Below, one piece after another: positions 1-8,128 of a DNA stretch of 64,000 nt. The stretch is from NCBI RefSeq assembly GCF_007833275.1, contig NZ_CP042241.1, positions 2,108,001 through 2,172,000 of the forward strand, written 5' to 3'. The notes beneath the pieces are model-generated. The model did no database searches, was not told the DNA's origin, and was given only the letters and a program-made list of their open reading frames with translations. The translations under genes were made by a program, and so were the position numbers. The stretch comes from Salarchaeum sp. JOR-1 (GTDB lineage: Archaea; Halobacteriota; Halobacteria; Halobacteriales; Halobacteriaceae). The number at the start of each line of letters is the position of its first letter. The stretch's first letter is position 1.

Positions 1-950
1 CGGACACGGGCGAGACGCCGGGCGCGGTCGTGGACGCCGACCGCGTCGTGACGTTTCACGACGCGAAACCCGGCCTGGAGGGCGAAACCGTCACGGTCGC
101 GGACATCGGGATTCCGGAGGCGGCCGAGTTGTTCGTCGGGCCGGGCGACCGGAACGTCCTCGGGCGCGACCCGCAGGCGCACAAGGGCGACTTCGGGAAG
201 GTGACGGTCATCGGGGGCGGGCCGTACACGGGCGCGCCGGCGCTGTCGGCGCAGGCGGCGCTCCGCGCGGGCGCTGACCTCGCGTACGTCGCCTGCCCCG
301 AGCGCGTCGCGGACGACGTGCAGGGGTACAGCGAAGACCTCATCGTCGAACCGTTCGTCGGCACGCGCCTCCAGCCGACGCACGTCGAGGCGCTCCTCGA
401 CCGCGCGAGCGAGCGCGACGTGGTCGTGCTGGGACCGGGGCTCGGCGACGCGGACGACACCCTGCGCGCCGTCCGCCAGTTCCTCGCGGACTACGAGGGG
501 CGCGCGGTCGTGGACGCCGACGCCCTCCAGGTCGTCCCGGACGTCGACACCGAGGCGACGCTCGTCTGCACGCCCCATCAGGGCGAACTCGAGGAGATGG
601 GTGGCCCCCGCGAGTCCGAGTGGCGCGACCGCATGGCCGCGGCGGAGTCGTTCGCCGCGGACATCGGGCACACGATACTCGTAAAGGGCGCGTACGACAT
701 CGTCACGGACGGCGAGGCGACGCGCGCGAACCGCACGGGCAACCCCGGGATGACCGTCGGCGGAACCGGGGACGTGCTCGCGGGCGCGACCGGCGCGCTC
801 CTCTCCGTCACCGACCCCGTGGGGGCGGGCGGGCTCGCCGCGTACGCGAACGGCCGCGCGGGCGACGCCGCCGTCTCCGAGAACGGCTACGGGTTGCTCG
901 CGAGCGACCTGCTTACGAGGCTCCCGCACGCACTGTACGACGATGACTGA
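1..950 (+). CDS. nnr: Bifunctional NAD(P)H-hydrate epimerase/dehydratase, 3' part
   Basis: The reading frame is open from the first complete codon at position 3, so the gene begins before the window. The visible part starts with the last residues of the epimerase domain (DTGETPGAV, as in the family's DADTGE region) and then holds a whole ribokinase-like dehydratase domain. Its motifs are VVLGPGLG, VDADALQ, CTPHQGEL and the nucleotide-binding GGTGDVLAG near the C-terminus. The enzyme repairs hydrated NADH and NADPH: the epimerase interconverts the R and S forms and the ADP- or ATP-dependent dehydratase restores the cofactor. It overlaps moaC by 8 bp, so the two are probably co-transcribed. Confidence 0.93.
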   Translation, partial: DTGETPGAVVDADRVVTFHDAKPGLEGETVTVADIGIPEAAELFVGPGDRNVLGRDPQAHKGDFGKVTVIGGGPYTGAPALSAQAALRAGADLAYVACPERVADDVQGYSEDLIVEPFVGTRLQPTHVEALLDRASERDVVVLGPGLGDADDTLRAVRQFLADYEGRAVVDADALQVVPDVDTEATLVCTPHQGELEEMGGPRESEWRDRMAAAESFAADIGHTILVKGAYDIVTDGEATRANRTGNPGMTVGGTGDVLAGATGALLSVTDPVGAGGLAAYANGRAGDAAVSENGYGLLASDLLTRLPHALYDDD

Positions 951-1425
951 CGACGAGCTGACCCACACGACGGCGGAGGGCGACGTGCAGATGGTTGACG
1001 TGGGCGAGAAGCCGGACAGCCACCGGCGCGCCGTCGCGCGCGGCGAGATCCACCTCTCCGAGTCCACGGTGGACGCGGTTCGCGCGGACGAAATCGGGAA
1101 AGGAGACGTGCTCGCCACCGCCCGCGTCGGCGCGGTGCAGGCCGTGAAGCACACGTGGGAGACGATTCCGATGTGCCACCAGATACCGATCACGAACGTC
1201 GAGACCGACTTCGCGCTCGAACCCGAGACGATTGCGCTCGAAGTCGCCGTCGAAACCACCGGAAAGACCGGCTGCGAGATGGAGGCCCTGGAGGGCGTGA
1301 CGACCGGGCTGAACGTCGTCTGGGACATGGTGAAAGCCGCCGAGAAGGACGGATCAGGCCAGTACCCGGGGACGCGCATCGAGAACGTCGAGGTCGTGGC
1401 GAAGGAAAAACGCCGACCGGAGTAG
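943..1425 (+). CDS. moaC: Cyclic pyranopterin monophosphate synthase MoaC
   Basis: This 160-residue protein matches MoaC over its full length. MoaC converts the 3',8-cyclo-GTP product made by MoaA into cyclic pyranopterin monophosphate, the first committed molybdopterin intermediate. Recognisable motifs are MCHQIPI (residues 77-83), TGKTGCEMEALEGV (106-119) and VWDMVKA, whose Asp128 and Lys131 correspond to the catalytic pair of the family. The ATG overlaps the end of nnr by 8 bp, which implies translational coupling. No other molybdenum cofactor gene is in the window. Confidence 0.97.
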   Translation: MTDDELTHTTAEGDVQMVDVGEKPDSHRRAVARGEIHLSESTVDAVRADEIGKGDVLATARVGAVQAVKHTWETIPMCHQIPITNVETDFALEPETIALEVAVETTGKTGCEMEALEGVTTGLNVVWDMVKAAEKDGSGQYPGTRIENVEVVAKEKRRPE

Positions 1426-1628
1426 ACGGCGCGCCCGCGCGTCCCTCGGAGCGTCTGGTACCGGCCGAGTTCTGCGGGCCCGCCAGAACGTCTAACAGCA
1501 GGGACGCCGTGACTCCGCGCGAATCAGCAACATCGCCTCCAACCGCGCGCTGAGCTGCGACAGTACGACGCCGCCGAGTCAGGGGATGATGAACACCGCT
1601 CGCGGTCGTCTCGCGTGGGTTCCTCGAA

Positions 1629-1800
1629 CTACTCCGTGTCCAGACCGTACTCGCGCTTCCCCGTCCACGCAACAGTTCGTACGCTCGGCTTTCCCGGGAG
1701 CGTGTCGTCGTACCGCCGATGCTACCGGACGCCCTCGTTCGGTTCGAGTGAGGCCGCTCGTGGTACTCGATACTCGTAGAGTGGCCGTCCCACGTGTGGG
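1629..1800 (-). pseudogene. Possible relic of a C-terminal coding region
   Basis: Read on the minus strand in one frame, this stretch gives GRPLYEYRVPRAASLEPNEG, then VR, an in-frame TAG, then a segment beginning HRRYDDTLPGKPSV and ending in RTVAWTGKREYGLDTE before a final TAG. Both halves look like ordinary haloarchaeal coding sequence. The LDTE-stop ending resembles a genuine acidic C-terminus. No start codon or upstream domain can be found, because the frame runs into the promoter of the DUF4397 gene. I infer a decayed gene end broken by a stop codon. I do not recognise the family, and chance remains possible. Confidence 0.3.
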
Positions 1801-1868
1801 TTTGAGGAGCCTACTCGGAGAGGGGCTCCAGTACGCGTTTCGACCAGTCTCACCGACGGCACATAACG

Positions 1869-1876
1869 AAATATAG
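1869..1876 (+). promoter_or_regulatory. TATA box of the DUF4397 gene
   Basis: AAATATAG is centred about 27 bp before the ATG at 1899, the spacing expected of a leaderless haloarchaeal transcript. It lies in an AT-rich island that stands out from its surroundings. Confidence 0.55.
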
Positions 1877-1898
1877 AGGACGTATCTATTTATTTGCG

Positions 1899-2672
1899 AT
1901 GACACAGAAAGTATCACGATCCCTGATAGCCGTCGTCCTCGCCGCGACGATGGTGTTCGGCGCGGTCACGGTCGGCGCCGTAGCCGCCACCGGAGCGGAC
2001 ACCTCCAGTCACACCGACACAGCACAGAACGCGGCCTATCTCTCCGTGGCCCACGCGTCACCCGACGCGCCAGCGGTCGACGTGTACGTCGATAACGAGA
2101 GCGTCCTCGAGGAGGTCTCCTTCGGCGACGTCAGCGACTACCTCGAAGTCACCGCCGGGACGTACAACGTCACCATCACGGTTGCCGGCGACCGCGACGC
2201 CGTGGTCTTCGAGGGCGACGTAACTCTGGAACGCGGGAGTGCGGTCACCGTCGCCGCCAGTGGCGAGGTGAGCGAGAACGCCACGACAGCGTTCGCCCCG
2301 CGCGTGTACGAGGACGACGCCCTGACGCCCGGCGAGGACTCCGCGGCGATCCGCGTGGTTCACCTGTCGCCTGACGCCCCGACCGTGGACGTGACGACCG
2401 CGAACGGCGAGGTCGTGCTCGCGGAGAACGTCAGCTACGGGAACGCCTCGGAGTACGTGACGGTTCCCGCCGGTGACTACGAGGTTGAAATCCGCGTGGA
2501 CACCCCGAACGCGAACGGCACAGTCGTCGCAACCGCCGACGTCTCGCTCGATTCCGAGGAAGCCTACACGGCGTACGCGACGGGCTACGCGTCACCTGAG
2601 AACGCCCCCGCTGACACGCCATTCCGGGTCGTTCTGACCGAGGACGCCACGTGGGACGTCCACCTGCCATAA
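1899..2672 (+). CDS. Secreted DUF4397 double-domain protein
   Basis: A 257-residue exported protein. Residues 1 to about 30 form a Sec-type signal peptide: basic start, then a long hydrophobic run ending GAVAAT. No lipobox cysteine or C-terminal anchor is visible, so the mature protein is probably released or loosely wall-associated. Two DUF4397 repeats follow, each opening with the family signature: VAHASPDAPAVDVYVD near residue 50 and VVHLSPDAPTVDV near 150. These are beta-rich, Ig-like extracellular modules of unknown function. The sequence is very acidic with several N-glycosylation sequons (for example NES, NVS, NAS). It is probably monocistronic; HflX converges from the other side. Confidence 0.85.
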   Translation: MTQKVSRSLIAVVLAATMVFGAVTVGAVAATGADTSSHTDTAQNAAYLSVAHASPDAPAVDVYVDNESVLEEVSFGDVSDYLEVTAGTYNVTITVAGDRDAVVFEGDVTLERGSAVTVAASGEVSENATTAFAPRVYEDDALTPGEDSAAIRVVHLSPDAPTVDVTTANGEVVLAENVSYGNASEYVTVPAGDYEVEIRVDTPNANGTVVATADVSLDSEEAYTAYATGYASPENAPADTPFRVVLTEDATWDVHLP

Positions 2673-2711
2673 CCGAGCCTACGATAGCAGCCCCAACTCC
2701 GGACTAGATTT

Positions 2712-4058
2712 TTATTCGCCGACGCGATCCCTACCGCCACATGGCCACTGTACTTGCGCGACGAGGTTGCTCGCCTTCGAGCGCGTCTTCTCTACGATGC
2801 TCGAGCGCGCCTCGAAGTCCACGACCACTTCGTCGTCGCCGTAGGACACGTCGCGGACGTGCGCGTTGTCGTGCACCCAGGAGACGACGCTCATCGTGTC
2901 GTCCGTGAGCGGCAGGACGAGGCGTTCGCGCTCCCGGTCGGGGAGTTCCTCGTGGATGCGCTCGCGGAGCGCGTCGAGATTCAACGCTTCCTTCCCGGAG
3001 ACCGCGACCGGGTTCGGCGCGAGCGCGGAGAGCGCCTCCCGCTTCTCCGCGAGTTCCGCCTCGGGAACCTCGTCCACCTTGTTGAGGACGGTGACGATGG
3101 GGGCTTCGTTGCGCTCGTAGAGCGTGTCGTGGCTGGTTACGAGTTTCTCCCGGATGTCCTCGACGGACTCGGTGGCGTCCACCACCAGGAGGACGAGGTC
3201 GGACTGGTAGACCGATTCGAGCGTGGACTTGAACGACTCGACGAGCCAGTGCGGGAGGTCGCTGATGAACCCGACCGTGTCCGTGAGGAGCACGTCCCGG
3301 TTGTCCATGTCGAGGCGTCGAGTGGTCGTTCCGAGCGTCGTGAACAGCATGTCCCGTGACTCCGCGGTGGTGTCGAGGTCGGGGTGGCGTTCCTCGTTCT
3401 CGTCCACGTCGAGGTCGGCGGCGAGCGACCGCATCAGCGTGCTCTTGCCGGCGTTCGTGTATCCGGCGAGCGCGACGAGGTCGAACCCGGACTCGCGGCG
3501 CTGGTCGCGGCGGTGTTCCTCCGTCTTCTCGATGTTCGCGAGCTCGTCCCGGATGCGGCTGATGCGGTCTTTGATGTCCCGCTCGCGGGACTCGTCGTAC
3601 TCGCCGAGCCCCATGAACCCGGGTTTCTCGTCGCGCTTGGCGAGGCTGGTCTTCGCCTCGGCGCGCGGGAGTTCGTACCGGAGTTCCGCGAGTTCGACCT
3701 GCAACTGGGCCTTCCGGGTCTGTGCGCGCTGGCCGAAGATGTCGAGGATGAGCGTGAACCGGTCGACGACCTCCACCCCGTCGGGGAGTTCTCCGCCGAG
3801 GTTGAAAATCTGGTAGGGGCCGAGGCGGTTGTCGAACACGACCGTGTCCGCGCCGGTCTCCCGAACCAGCGCCGCGAGCTCGTCGACCTTCCCCTCGCCG
3901 AGCTGGAGCGCGGGATCGGCTTTGCGTGCCTGCGTGACCTCGCCGACGACGTCGTAGCCCGCCGCTCGAACCAGGTCGCGAATCTCGTCCGTGTTCGCAG
4001 CGCCCGAGTCGACGCGCTTGGCGACGACCGCCGTGTCGGGTGTACGTGCGCCTGTCAC
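2712..4058 (-). CDS. hflX: GTPase HflX
   Basis: HflX is a translation-factor-class GTPase that binds the large ribosomal subunit and is linked to splitting or rescuing stalled ribosomes. The protein has 448 residues. The N-terminal HflX domain (about 8-190) includes LGEGKVDEL and FDNRLGPYQ and a long charged coiled-coil helix (about 110-190). The G domain follows with P-loop GYTNAGKST (199-207), G3 DTVGF and G4 NKVD. A short C-terminal region ends the protein. The start is GTG at 4058, chosen because CTTAAGTATT lies about 27 bp upstream, as for a leaderless transcript. It is divergent from the FUN14 gene. Confidence 0.95.
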   Translation of the reverse strand: MTGARTPDTAVVAKRVDSGAANTDEIRDLVRAAGYDVVGEVTQARKADPALQLGEGKVDELAALVRETGADTVVFDNRLGPYQIFNLGGELPDGVEVVDRFTLILDIFGQRAQTRKAQLQVELAELRYELPRAEAKTSLAKRDEKPGFMGLGEYDESRERDIKDRISRIRDELANIEKTEEHRRDQRRESGFDLVALAGYTNAGKSTLMRSLAADLDVDENEERHPDLDTTAESRDMLFTTLGTTTRRLDMDNRDVLLTDTVGFISDLPHWLVESFKSTLESVYQSDLVLLVVDATESVEDIREKLVTSHDTLYERNEAPIVTVLNKVDEVPEAELAEKREALSALAPNPVAVSGKEALNLDALRERIHEELPDRERERLVLPLTDDTMSVVSWVHDNAHVRDVSYGDDEVVVDFEARSSIVEKTRSKASNLVAQVQWPCGGRDRVGE

Positions 4059-4080
4059 TCGCGCGAGGGTAGGGGCTGAG

Positions 4081-4120
4081 AATACTTAAGCACCGGGCGC
4101 GACACAAGAGCCTTAAAAGC
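4081..4120. promoter_or_regulatory. Divergent promoter region, hflX and FUN14 gene
   Basis: AATACTTAAG (4081-4090), read on the minus strand, is the TATA-like box about 27 bp before the hflX GTG. CCTTAAAAGC (4111-4120) is the box about 24 bp before the FUN14 ATG. Both spacings fit leaderless transcription. Confidence 0.55.
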
Positions 4121-4139
4121 GCGCGACGACGGGTAGGGT

Positions 4140-4460
4140 ATGGCAGTCAACATCGACCCGACCTCGCTCGGCATCGAGTTCGGGAGCGGGGCGGTCATCG
4201 GGGGAATCATCGGGTTCGCGGCGAAGAAGGTCGCGAAGCTCATCGCCGTCCTCGTCGGCCTCGAACTCGCACTGTTCAAGTTCCTCGAATCCCGCGGCAT
4301 CATCACCGTCGACTGGGAGCGCCTCACCGCCGGCTTCGTGAAAGCGAGCGAGGCCGCGCAGAACGGCGCCCCGCCGGAGTGGATAAACACCATTCTCTCC
4401 ACGCTCTCGGTTTCCGCCGGCTTCACGGGCGGCTTCCTGGTGGGGTTCCGGCGCGGATAG
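4140..4460 (+). CDS. FUN14 family membrane protein
   Basis: A 106-residue protein of the FUN14 family. It has a glycine-rich opening, FGSGAVIGGIIGFAAKKVAK, then a hydrophobic segment LIAVLVGLELALFKFL and a C-terminal one ending GFTGGFLVGFRRG. Two to three short membrane segments are likely. The eukaryotic relative FUNDC1 acts in mitochondrial quality control; the archaeal role is unknown. Length and Gly/Ala-rich helices are typical of the family. A T-rich stretch (GTTTTACTC) follows about 30 bp after the stop and may terminate transcription. Confidence 0.85.
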   Translation: MAVNIDPTSLGIEFGSGAVIGGIIGFAAKKVAKLIAVLVGLELALFKFLESRGIITVDWERLTAGFVKASEAAQNGAPPEWINTILSTLSVSAGFTGGFLVGFRRG

Positions 4461-4568
4461 CTGACCGGTGGGTTTGGTCGTGCGCTGTTTTACTCGCGTT
4501 TGCTGCCCGTCCCCTTGGGTGTGAGGCGTTTCCGTGGCATGTGTACGCCTGGCAATACTGTAAGAGAA

Positions 4569-4577
4569 GTTACTTAT
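4569..4577 (+). promoter_or_regulatory. TATA box of the lipoprotein gene
   Basis: GTTACTTAT lies about 27-30 bp before the ATG at 4603. This supports that ATG, with the lipoprotein signal right after it, over the in-frame GTG at 4585. Confidence 0.5.
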
Positions 4578-4602
4578 CCGCCGGGTGCGACGGTTCGAAA
4601 GC

Positions 4603-5376
4603 ATGCGAAGGACTGCCCTCCTCGCGGTTGCGCTCGCAGCCATGCTCGCACTCGCTGGCTGCGGCGGCACCGGCGAGACTACGACCGCACCGACCCCGAA
4701 CACCACCACGACGCAGGCGTCCGTCGACTACCCGCCGGGCGTCACCGCCGACGGCGTCGAGAGCGGGTTCGACCTCACCGGCGCCCACGCCGACGCGCTC
4801 CGCGCCGGAAACTACAGCGTCAACTACCTCCGCACCGCGTCCTACGAGAACGGTTCCTCGTACGAGAGCGTCGCGTGGACGACCGAGTACGGGACGGAGA
4901 CCGTCTACACCAGCCAGAGCTACAACCACGCGCCGGCTGGCGTCGAGTACGACACCGTGAAAGCCTGGACGAACGGCTCTACCGTCGCGTTCCAGCGCTC
5001 CGCCGTCGGCTCCTCGACGAGCAGCTTCACGCACGTCAGCGGCGGTGTCGACGAGATATCGTTCGTCCGCACGCCCGGCGAGTGGAAGGAGTACCTCTAC
5101 ACGGTCGCCGCGTCCGGCGAGATGGCTGTCAGCCAGACTGACGACGGCGCGTTCACGCTCACCTACGACGGGAACAGCACGGTCACGGTCAACTATGCGG
5201 GCCAGACGCGCGAAGTCGACCCGACGACGCTCGAACTCACCGTCGCCGGAAACGGCTTCATTCAGAAAGTGGTCTTCGAGTACACCGCGACCATCGACGG
5301 CGAGACCGTCACGGTGTCCGAACTCGTCATCTTCCAGAACGAGGACGTGACCGTCACGAACCCCACCTGGGCGTAA
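4603..5376 (+). CDS. Putative surface lipoprotein
   Basis: A 257-residue protein starting MRRTALLAVALAAMLALAGC: paired arginines, a hydrophobic core and a lipobox whose Cys20 would be lipid-modified. Haloarchaeal lipoproteins usually use the Tat pathway, and the RR pair is compatible with that. A Thr-rich linker (about 27-43) follows, then an acidic beta-rich domain with many aromatic residues and several N-glycosylation sequons. I recognise no enzymatic motif. The domain resembles haloarchaeal lipoproteins of unknown function, some of which have a LolA/LppX-like barrel; that comparison is inference. The start is fixed by a TATA box 27 bp upstream. Confidence 0.75.
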   Translation: MRRTALLAVALAAMLALAGCGGTGETTTAPTPNTTTTQASVDYPPGVTADGVESGFDLTGAHADALRAGNYSVNYLRTASYENGSSYESVAWTTEYGTETVYTSQSYNHAPAGVEYDTVKAWTNGSTVAFQRSAVGSSTSSFTHVSGGVDEISFVRTPGEWKEYLYTVAASGEMAVSQTDDGAFTLTYDGNSTVTVNYAGQTREVDPTTLELTVAGNGFIQKVVFEYTATIDGETVTVSELVIFQNEDVTVTNPTWA

Positions 5377-5443
5377 CGCCGCCAGCGGTTTTCTCCTCTT
5401 TCGCGCACACCGGACAGCCCTGGTTCTTGATAGCTCGCCACAT
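5354..5443 (-). CDS. Possible 29-residue CPxC microprotein
   Basis: On the minus strand an ATG opens MWRAIKNQGCPVCAKEEKTA, continuing to GGVTPRWGS and a TGA. The CPVC pair followed by charged residues resembles half of a zinc knuckle, and haloarchaea carry many very small CPxC proteins. The same frame stays open upstream as EYLRPNVFA, so it could instead be the end of a longer decayed gene. It overlaps the end of the lipoprotein gene by 23 bp. A TATA-like AGTACTTAC lies about 22 bp before the ATG, slightly close. It is too short to be sure of. Confidence 0.25.
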   Translation of the reverse strand: MWRAIKNQGCPVCAKEEKTAGGVTPRWGS

Positions 5444-5498
5444 CGCGAACACGTTCGGGCGTAAGTACTCCGGTCGCGCGCTCTGAGTACCGACCGCA

Positions 5499-5885
5499 AT
5501 GTCTCAGAGCATCTACGCGGACATCGGCGGCCAGGACGCCGTCGAGTCCGTCGTCTCCGACTTCTACGACCGGATGTTCGCCGACGACGACCTCACGCCG
5601 TACTTCGAGGGCGTCGACGAGCAAGCGCTGTTCGCCCACCAGGTACAGTTCATCAGCGCCGTCGCGGGCGGCCCCGTCGAGTACGACGGCGAGGACATGA
5701 ACGCCGCCCACGACGGTATGGGTATCACGCACGAAGCGTTCGACCGAACCGCGAAAAACCTCGAAGCCGCGCTCCGCGAGAACGACGTGCCCGACGAACA
5801 CGTCGAGGCGATTCTCGACGAGGTCGAAGCGCTCCGCGACCCCATCGTCGAGGAGGAAGTCGAAGCGCCCGCGGGCGCGGTGTAG
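5499..5885 (+). CDS. glbN: Group I truncated haemoglobin
   Basis: A 128-residue truncated globin with the 2-over-2 fold. It opens IYADIGGQDAVESVV, typical of the A-B helices. The B10 tyrosine is Tyr23 in DFYDRMF. The proximal haem histidine is His71 in AAHDGMGI, preceded by the glycine pair of the E-F region (AGGP). The family binds O2 and NO and is usually linked to NO detoxification or oxygen sensing. Beyond about residue 118 there is a short acidic tail. GTAAGTACTC about 30 bp upstream may be the promoter. The next gene encodes a Bat-type regulator, a family that includes oxygen-related regulators, but no direct link is shown. Confidence 0.93.
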   Translation: MSQSIYADIGGQDAVESVVSDFYDRMFADDDLTPYFEGVDEQALFAHQVQFISAVAGGPVEYDGEDMNAAHDGMGITHEAFDRTAKNLEAALRENDVPDEHVEAILDEVEALRDPIVEEEVEAPAGAV

Positions 5886-5921
5886 GCGAGCATCGGCGGA
5901 GTTTTTCACACGAACACCGTA

Positions 5922-6557
5922 GTGGTGGGCGTGCCGCGCGCGACACTCTCCATCACGCTCCCCGACGAGATGTGGCTCGCCCCCGTCACTCGCGAGAACC
6001 CCGACGCGACGTTCCGCGTGCTCTCCGCGCTCCCCGCCGAGGACGGCGCGGGCGTCGGTCTCGTCGAAGCCCAAGACATCCCTCCAGAAGCGATGGAATC
6101 GGTCGTCGCGTCGAGCGACGCGCTCCGCGACGCCGACGTGCTCCCCGCCGAGGACGGCGTGCTCGTGCAGTTCGAGACGCGCACGCCGACGCTCCTCGCC
6201 GCCACCCGCTCCGCGAAACTCCCCCTCGACTTCCCGTTCGAAGTGCGGGACGGCGTCGCACGCTGGACGCTCACCGCCACGCACGAACGCCTCTCACGGC
6301 TCGGCGACGAACTGGACGCGCGCGGGGTCGACTACCGGTTGGAGCGCGTCGACACGGACGCGTCCGGAGAGGGCCACCCGTTGACCGACCGGCAGCGCGA
6401 CGTGCTGGAAGCGGCGGCAGACGCGGGCTACTACGACGAACCGCGCGCGTGCTCGCTCACCGACGTGGCAGACGACGTGGGCCTCGCAAAATCAACCGTG
6501 AGCGGCATCCTCCACCGCGCCGAACGCGCGCTCGTCCACTCCCACCTCGACGGTTAG
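5922..6557 (+). CDS. Bat-type helix-turn-helix transcriptional regulator
   Basis: A protein of about 210 residues with a C-terminal bacterio-opsin-activator HTH (HTH_10), about residues 153-208: LTDRQRDVLEAAADAGYYDE, then SLTDVADDVGLAKSTVSGIL. The N-terminal 150 residues form the substrate-sensing module common in this haloarchaeal family (ATLSITLPDEM at the start). The ligand is unknown. Start candidates are in-frame GTGs at 5922, 5925 and 5931, and all give nearly the same product. It lies 36 bp after glbN on the same strand, so the two may form an operon. Its 3' end overlaps the convergent SBDS gene by 4 bp. Confidence 0.88.
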   Translation: MVGVPRATLSITLPDEMWLAPVTRENPDATFRVLSALPAEDGAGVGLVEAQDIPPEAMESVVASSDALRDADVLPAEDGVLVQFETRTPTLLAATRSAKLPLDFPFEVRDGVARWTLTATHERLSRLGDELDARGVDYRLERVDTDASGEGHPLTDRQRDVLEAAADAGYYDEPRACSLTDVADDVGLAKSTVSGILHRAERALVHSHLDG

Positions 6558-7279
6558 CGCGTCGAGAGTTCGTCCTTCTCCTTGATGATGCGCGTCTCCG
6601 CCTCGCCGCTCGTGTGCTCGTTCACCACGTCGTAGAACTCGTTCTGCATCCCCGCAGGGAACGTCAACACGCCCACCCAGGAGCCGTCGGCCTGCCACTC
6701 CTCGCGCTCCAGGTCGCCGAACTGCCGGATCTGCGCCTGCGCGCTTCCCGCGTAGTCCGCCGGCACCTGCACAGCCACCGTCACCTCGTCGAACCGAATC
6801 GGAATCACGGGCCGGAGCGCGTCCAGCGCGTCGTCCACCTGGTTCTCCACGGGCTCCATCGGGTCGACCGTGAACCCCGCCTGCTCCAGGGCGTTCTCGA
6901 TGCGATCCGGCGGATGCGGCGCGTTGTCCATCTGTGGATTCACCGCGTTCCGCGCGATGGTGTTGATGAGGTTCTTGCGCTTTTGCTCCTGCATCTCCTT
7001 GCGCTGCTCCGCCGTGATCTGAATCTCACCGCGCTCGACGACCTCGGGGATGATTTCGAGCGGGTCGGTCGTCCCGAACACCTCCTCCAGATCTTCCTCA
7101 GCGGGCCGGTCGCCGCGGCTGGCGTTCTCGAACACGTCCCGCGCGGCGATGACGTCCTCGAGGTCGCCGTCGAACTCGCCGCGCTTCATCGCGAGCGCCG
7201 CGTCCGGGTCGATGAGAACCTCGAAGCGTTCACCGTGCGATTCGAGGCGTGCGGTCACGGCTTCGTCGAGCGAAATCAT
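6554..7279 (-). CDS. sdo1: Ribosome maturation protein SBDS homologue
   Basis: A 241-residue SBDS/Sdo1 orthologue. The N-terminal FYSH domain covers about residues 1-90 (LESHGERFEVLIDPDAALAM). The helical middle domain contains ITAEQRKEMQEQKRKNLINT and NPQMDNAPHPPDRIENAL. The C-terminal ferredoxin-like domain follows. SBDS works with EF-2-type GTPases to release anti-association factor aIF6 from new large subunits. It follows psmA by 78 bp on the same strand, the last gene of the RNA-processing/proteasome cluster. This arrangement agrees with the archaeal exosome/proteasome superoperon. Confidence 0.95.
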   Translation of the reverse strand: MISLDEAVTARLESHGERFEVLIDPDAALAMKRGEFDGDLEDVIAARDVFENASRGDRPAEEDLEEVFGTTDPLEIIPEVVERGEIQITAEQRKEMQEQKRKNLINTIARNAVNPQMDNAPHPPDRIENALEQAGFTVDPMEPVENQVDDALDALRPVIPIRFDEVTVAVQVPADYAGSAQAQIRQFGDLEREEWQADGSWVGVLTFPAGMQNEFYDVVNEHTSGEAETRIIKEKDELSTR

Positions 7280-7357
7280 ACCCGAGAGTACGCCCCCGGA
7301 CGGGAAAAAGGTGGTAGCCGTCGCTCCGGGGCTGCAAAACGAAAGAAGACGACCGGA

Positions 7358-8125
7358 TTACTCGTCCGCGGACTCGGAGTCCGAATCGGACTCCGCCCGC
7401 AGGTCGAAGTCGTCGAGGTACTCGTCGATCTCGTCGTTCGTCAGCTCGACGAAGCTCCGAGACTCGGCGTCCACGGTGGCGACGCCGATACCGGATGCGG
7501 TGAGGCCTTCCTCGTGCGTCTCGGCGAGCGAGCGGAGCGCGAGACCGACGGCCTCATCGATTTCGAGGTCGGTCTGGTAGTTCTCCTCCAGGTAGCCCTG
7601 GATGTCGTCGCGGCCGGAGCCGATGGCGAGCGCCTTCCACTCGTTCGGCGTGCCGGACGGGTCCGTTTCGAACAGCCGGGGACTGCCGTCCTCGTCCACG
7701 CCGCCGATGAGGAGCGCGACGCCGAACGGCCGCGCGCCACCGACCTGGGTGTACTGCTGGATGTGATCCGTGATGTCCTTCGTCAGCGTCTCCACGCCGA
7801 TCGCCTCGTCGTAGCGGAGGCGGTTGACCTGGGAGTTCCGGCGCGCGAAGTCGATGAGCTGGCGGGCGTCGGCGACGTGGCCCGCGGACGCGATGCCGAT
7901 GTGGTTGTCCGCCTTGTGAATCTTCTCGACGCTCGTCTCCTCCATCAGGGAGGAGCGGATGCGCTTGTCCACGAGGAGGACGACGCCGTCCTCGGCGCGC
8001 ACCCCGATGGACGCGGAGCCTCGTTTGACGGCCTCCCGGGCGTACTCCACTTGATAGAGCCGACCGTCCGGGGAGAAGATCGTGATACCTCGGTCGTATG
8101 CTTGCTGCTGGTTTTGACCCTGCAT
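7358..8125 (-). CDS. psmA: 20S proteasome alpha subunit PsmA
   Basis: A 255-residue alpha-type subunit, which forms the outer gating rings of the 20S core. The N-terminus MQGQNQQQAYDRGITIFSPD closely follows the haloarchaeal alpha1 start; in Haloferax that methionine is known to be N-acetylated and cleavage is blocked. The alpha signature is GRLYQVEYAREAV (residues 21-33). As expected it lacks the catalytic N-terminal threonine of beta subunits. The C-terminus is an acidic Ser/Asp/Glu tail (SDSDSESADE). The start lies 3 bp after the rnp2 stop, so it is translated from the same transcript. No beta subunit gene is in the window. Confidence 0.97.
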   Translation of the reverse strand: MQGQNQQQAYDRGITIFSPDGRLYQVEYAREAVKRGSASIGVRAEDGVVLLVDKRIRSSLMEETSVEKIHKADNHIGIASAGHVADARQLIDFARRNSQVNRLRYDEAIGVETLTKDITDHIQQYTQVGGARPFGVALLIGGVDEDGSPRLFETDPSGTPNEWKALAIGSGRDDIQGYLEENYQTDLEIDEAVGLALRSLAETHEEGLTASGIGVATVDAESRSFVELTNDEIDEYLDDFDLRAESDSDSESADE

Positions 8126-8128
8126 AGT

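Larger units (their letters stand above)
1426..1898. other. Gene-poor intergenic stretch between moaC and the DUF4397 gene
   Basis: About 470 bp without a convincing complete gene. Short open frames exist on both strands but none has a promoter-start arrangement or a recognisable product. The minus strand carries a possible decayed C-terminal coding remnant (listed separately). The last 40 bp become AT-rich and form the promoter of the next gene. Confidence 0.6.
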
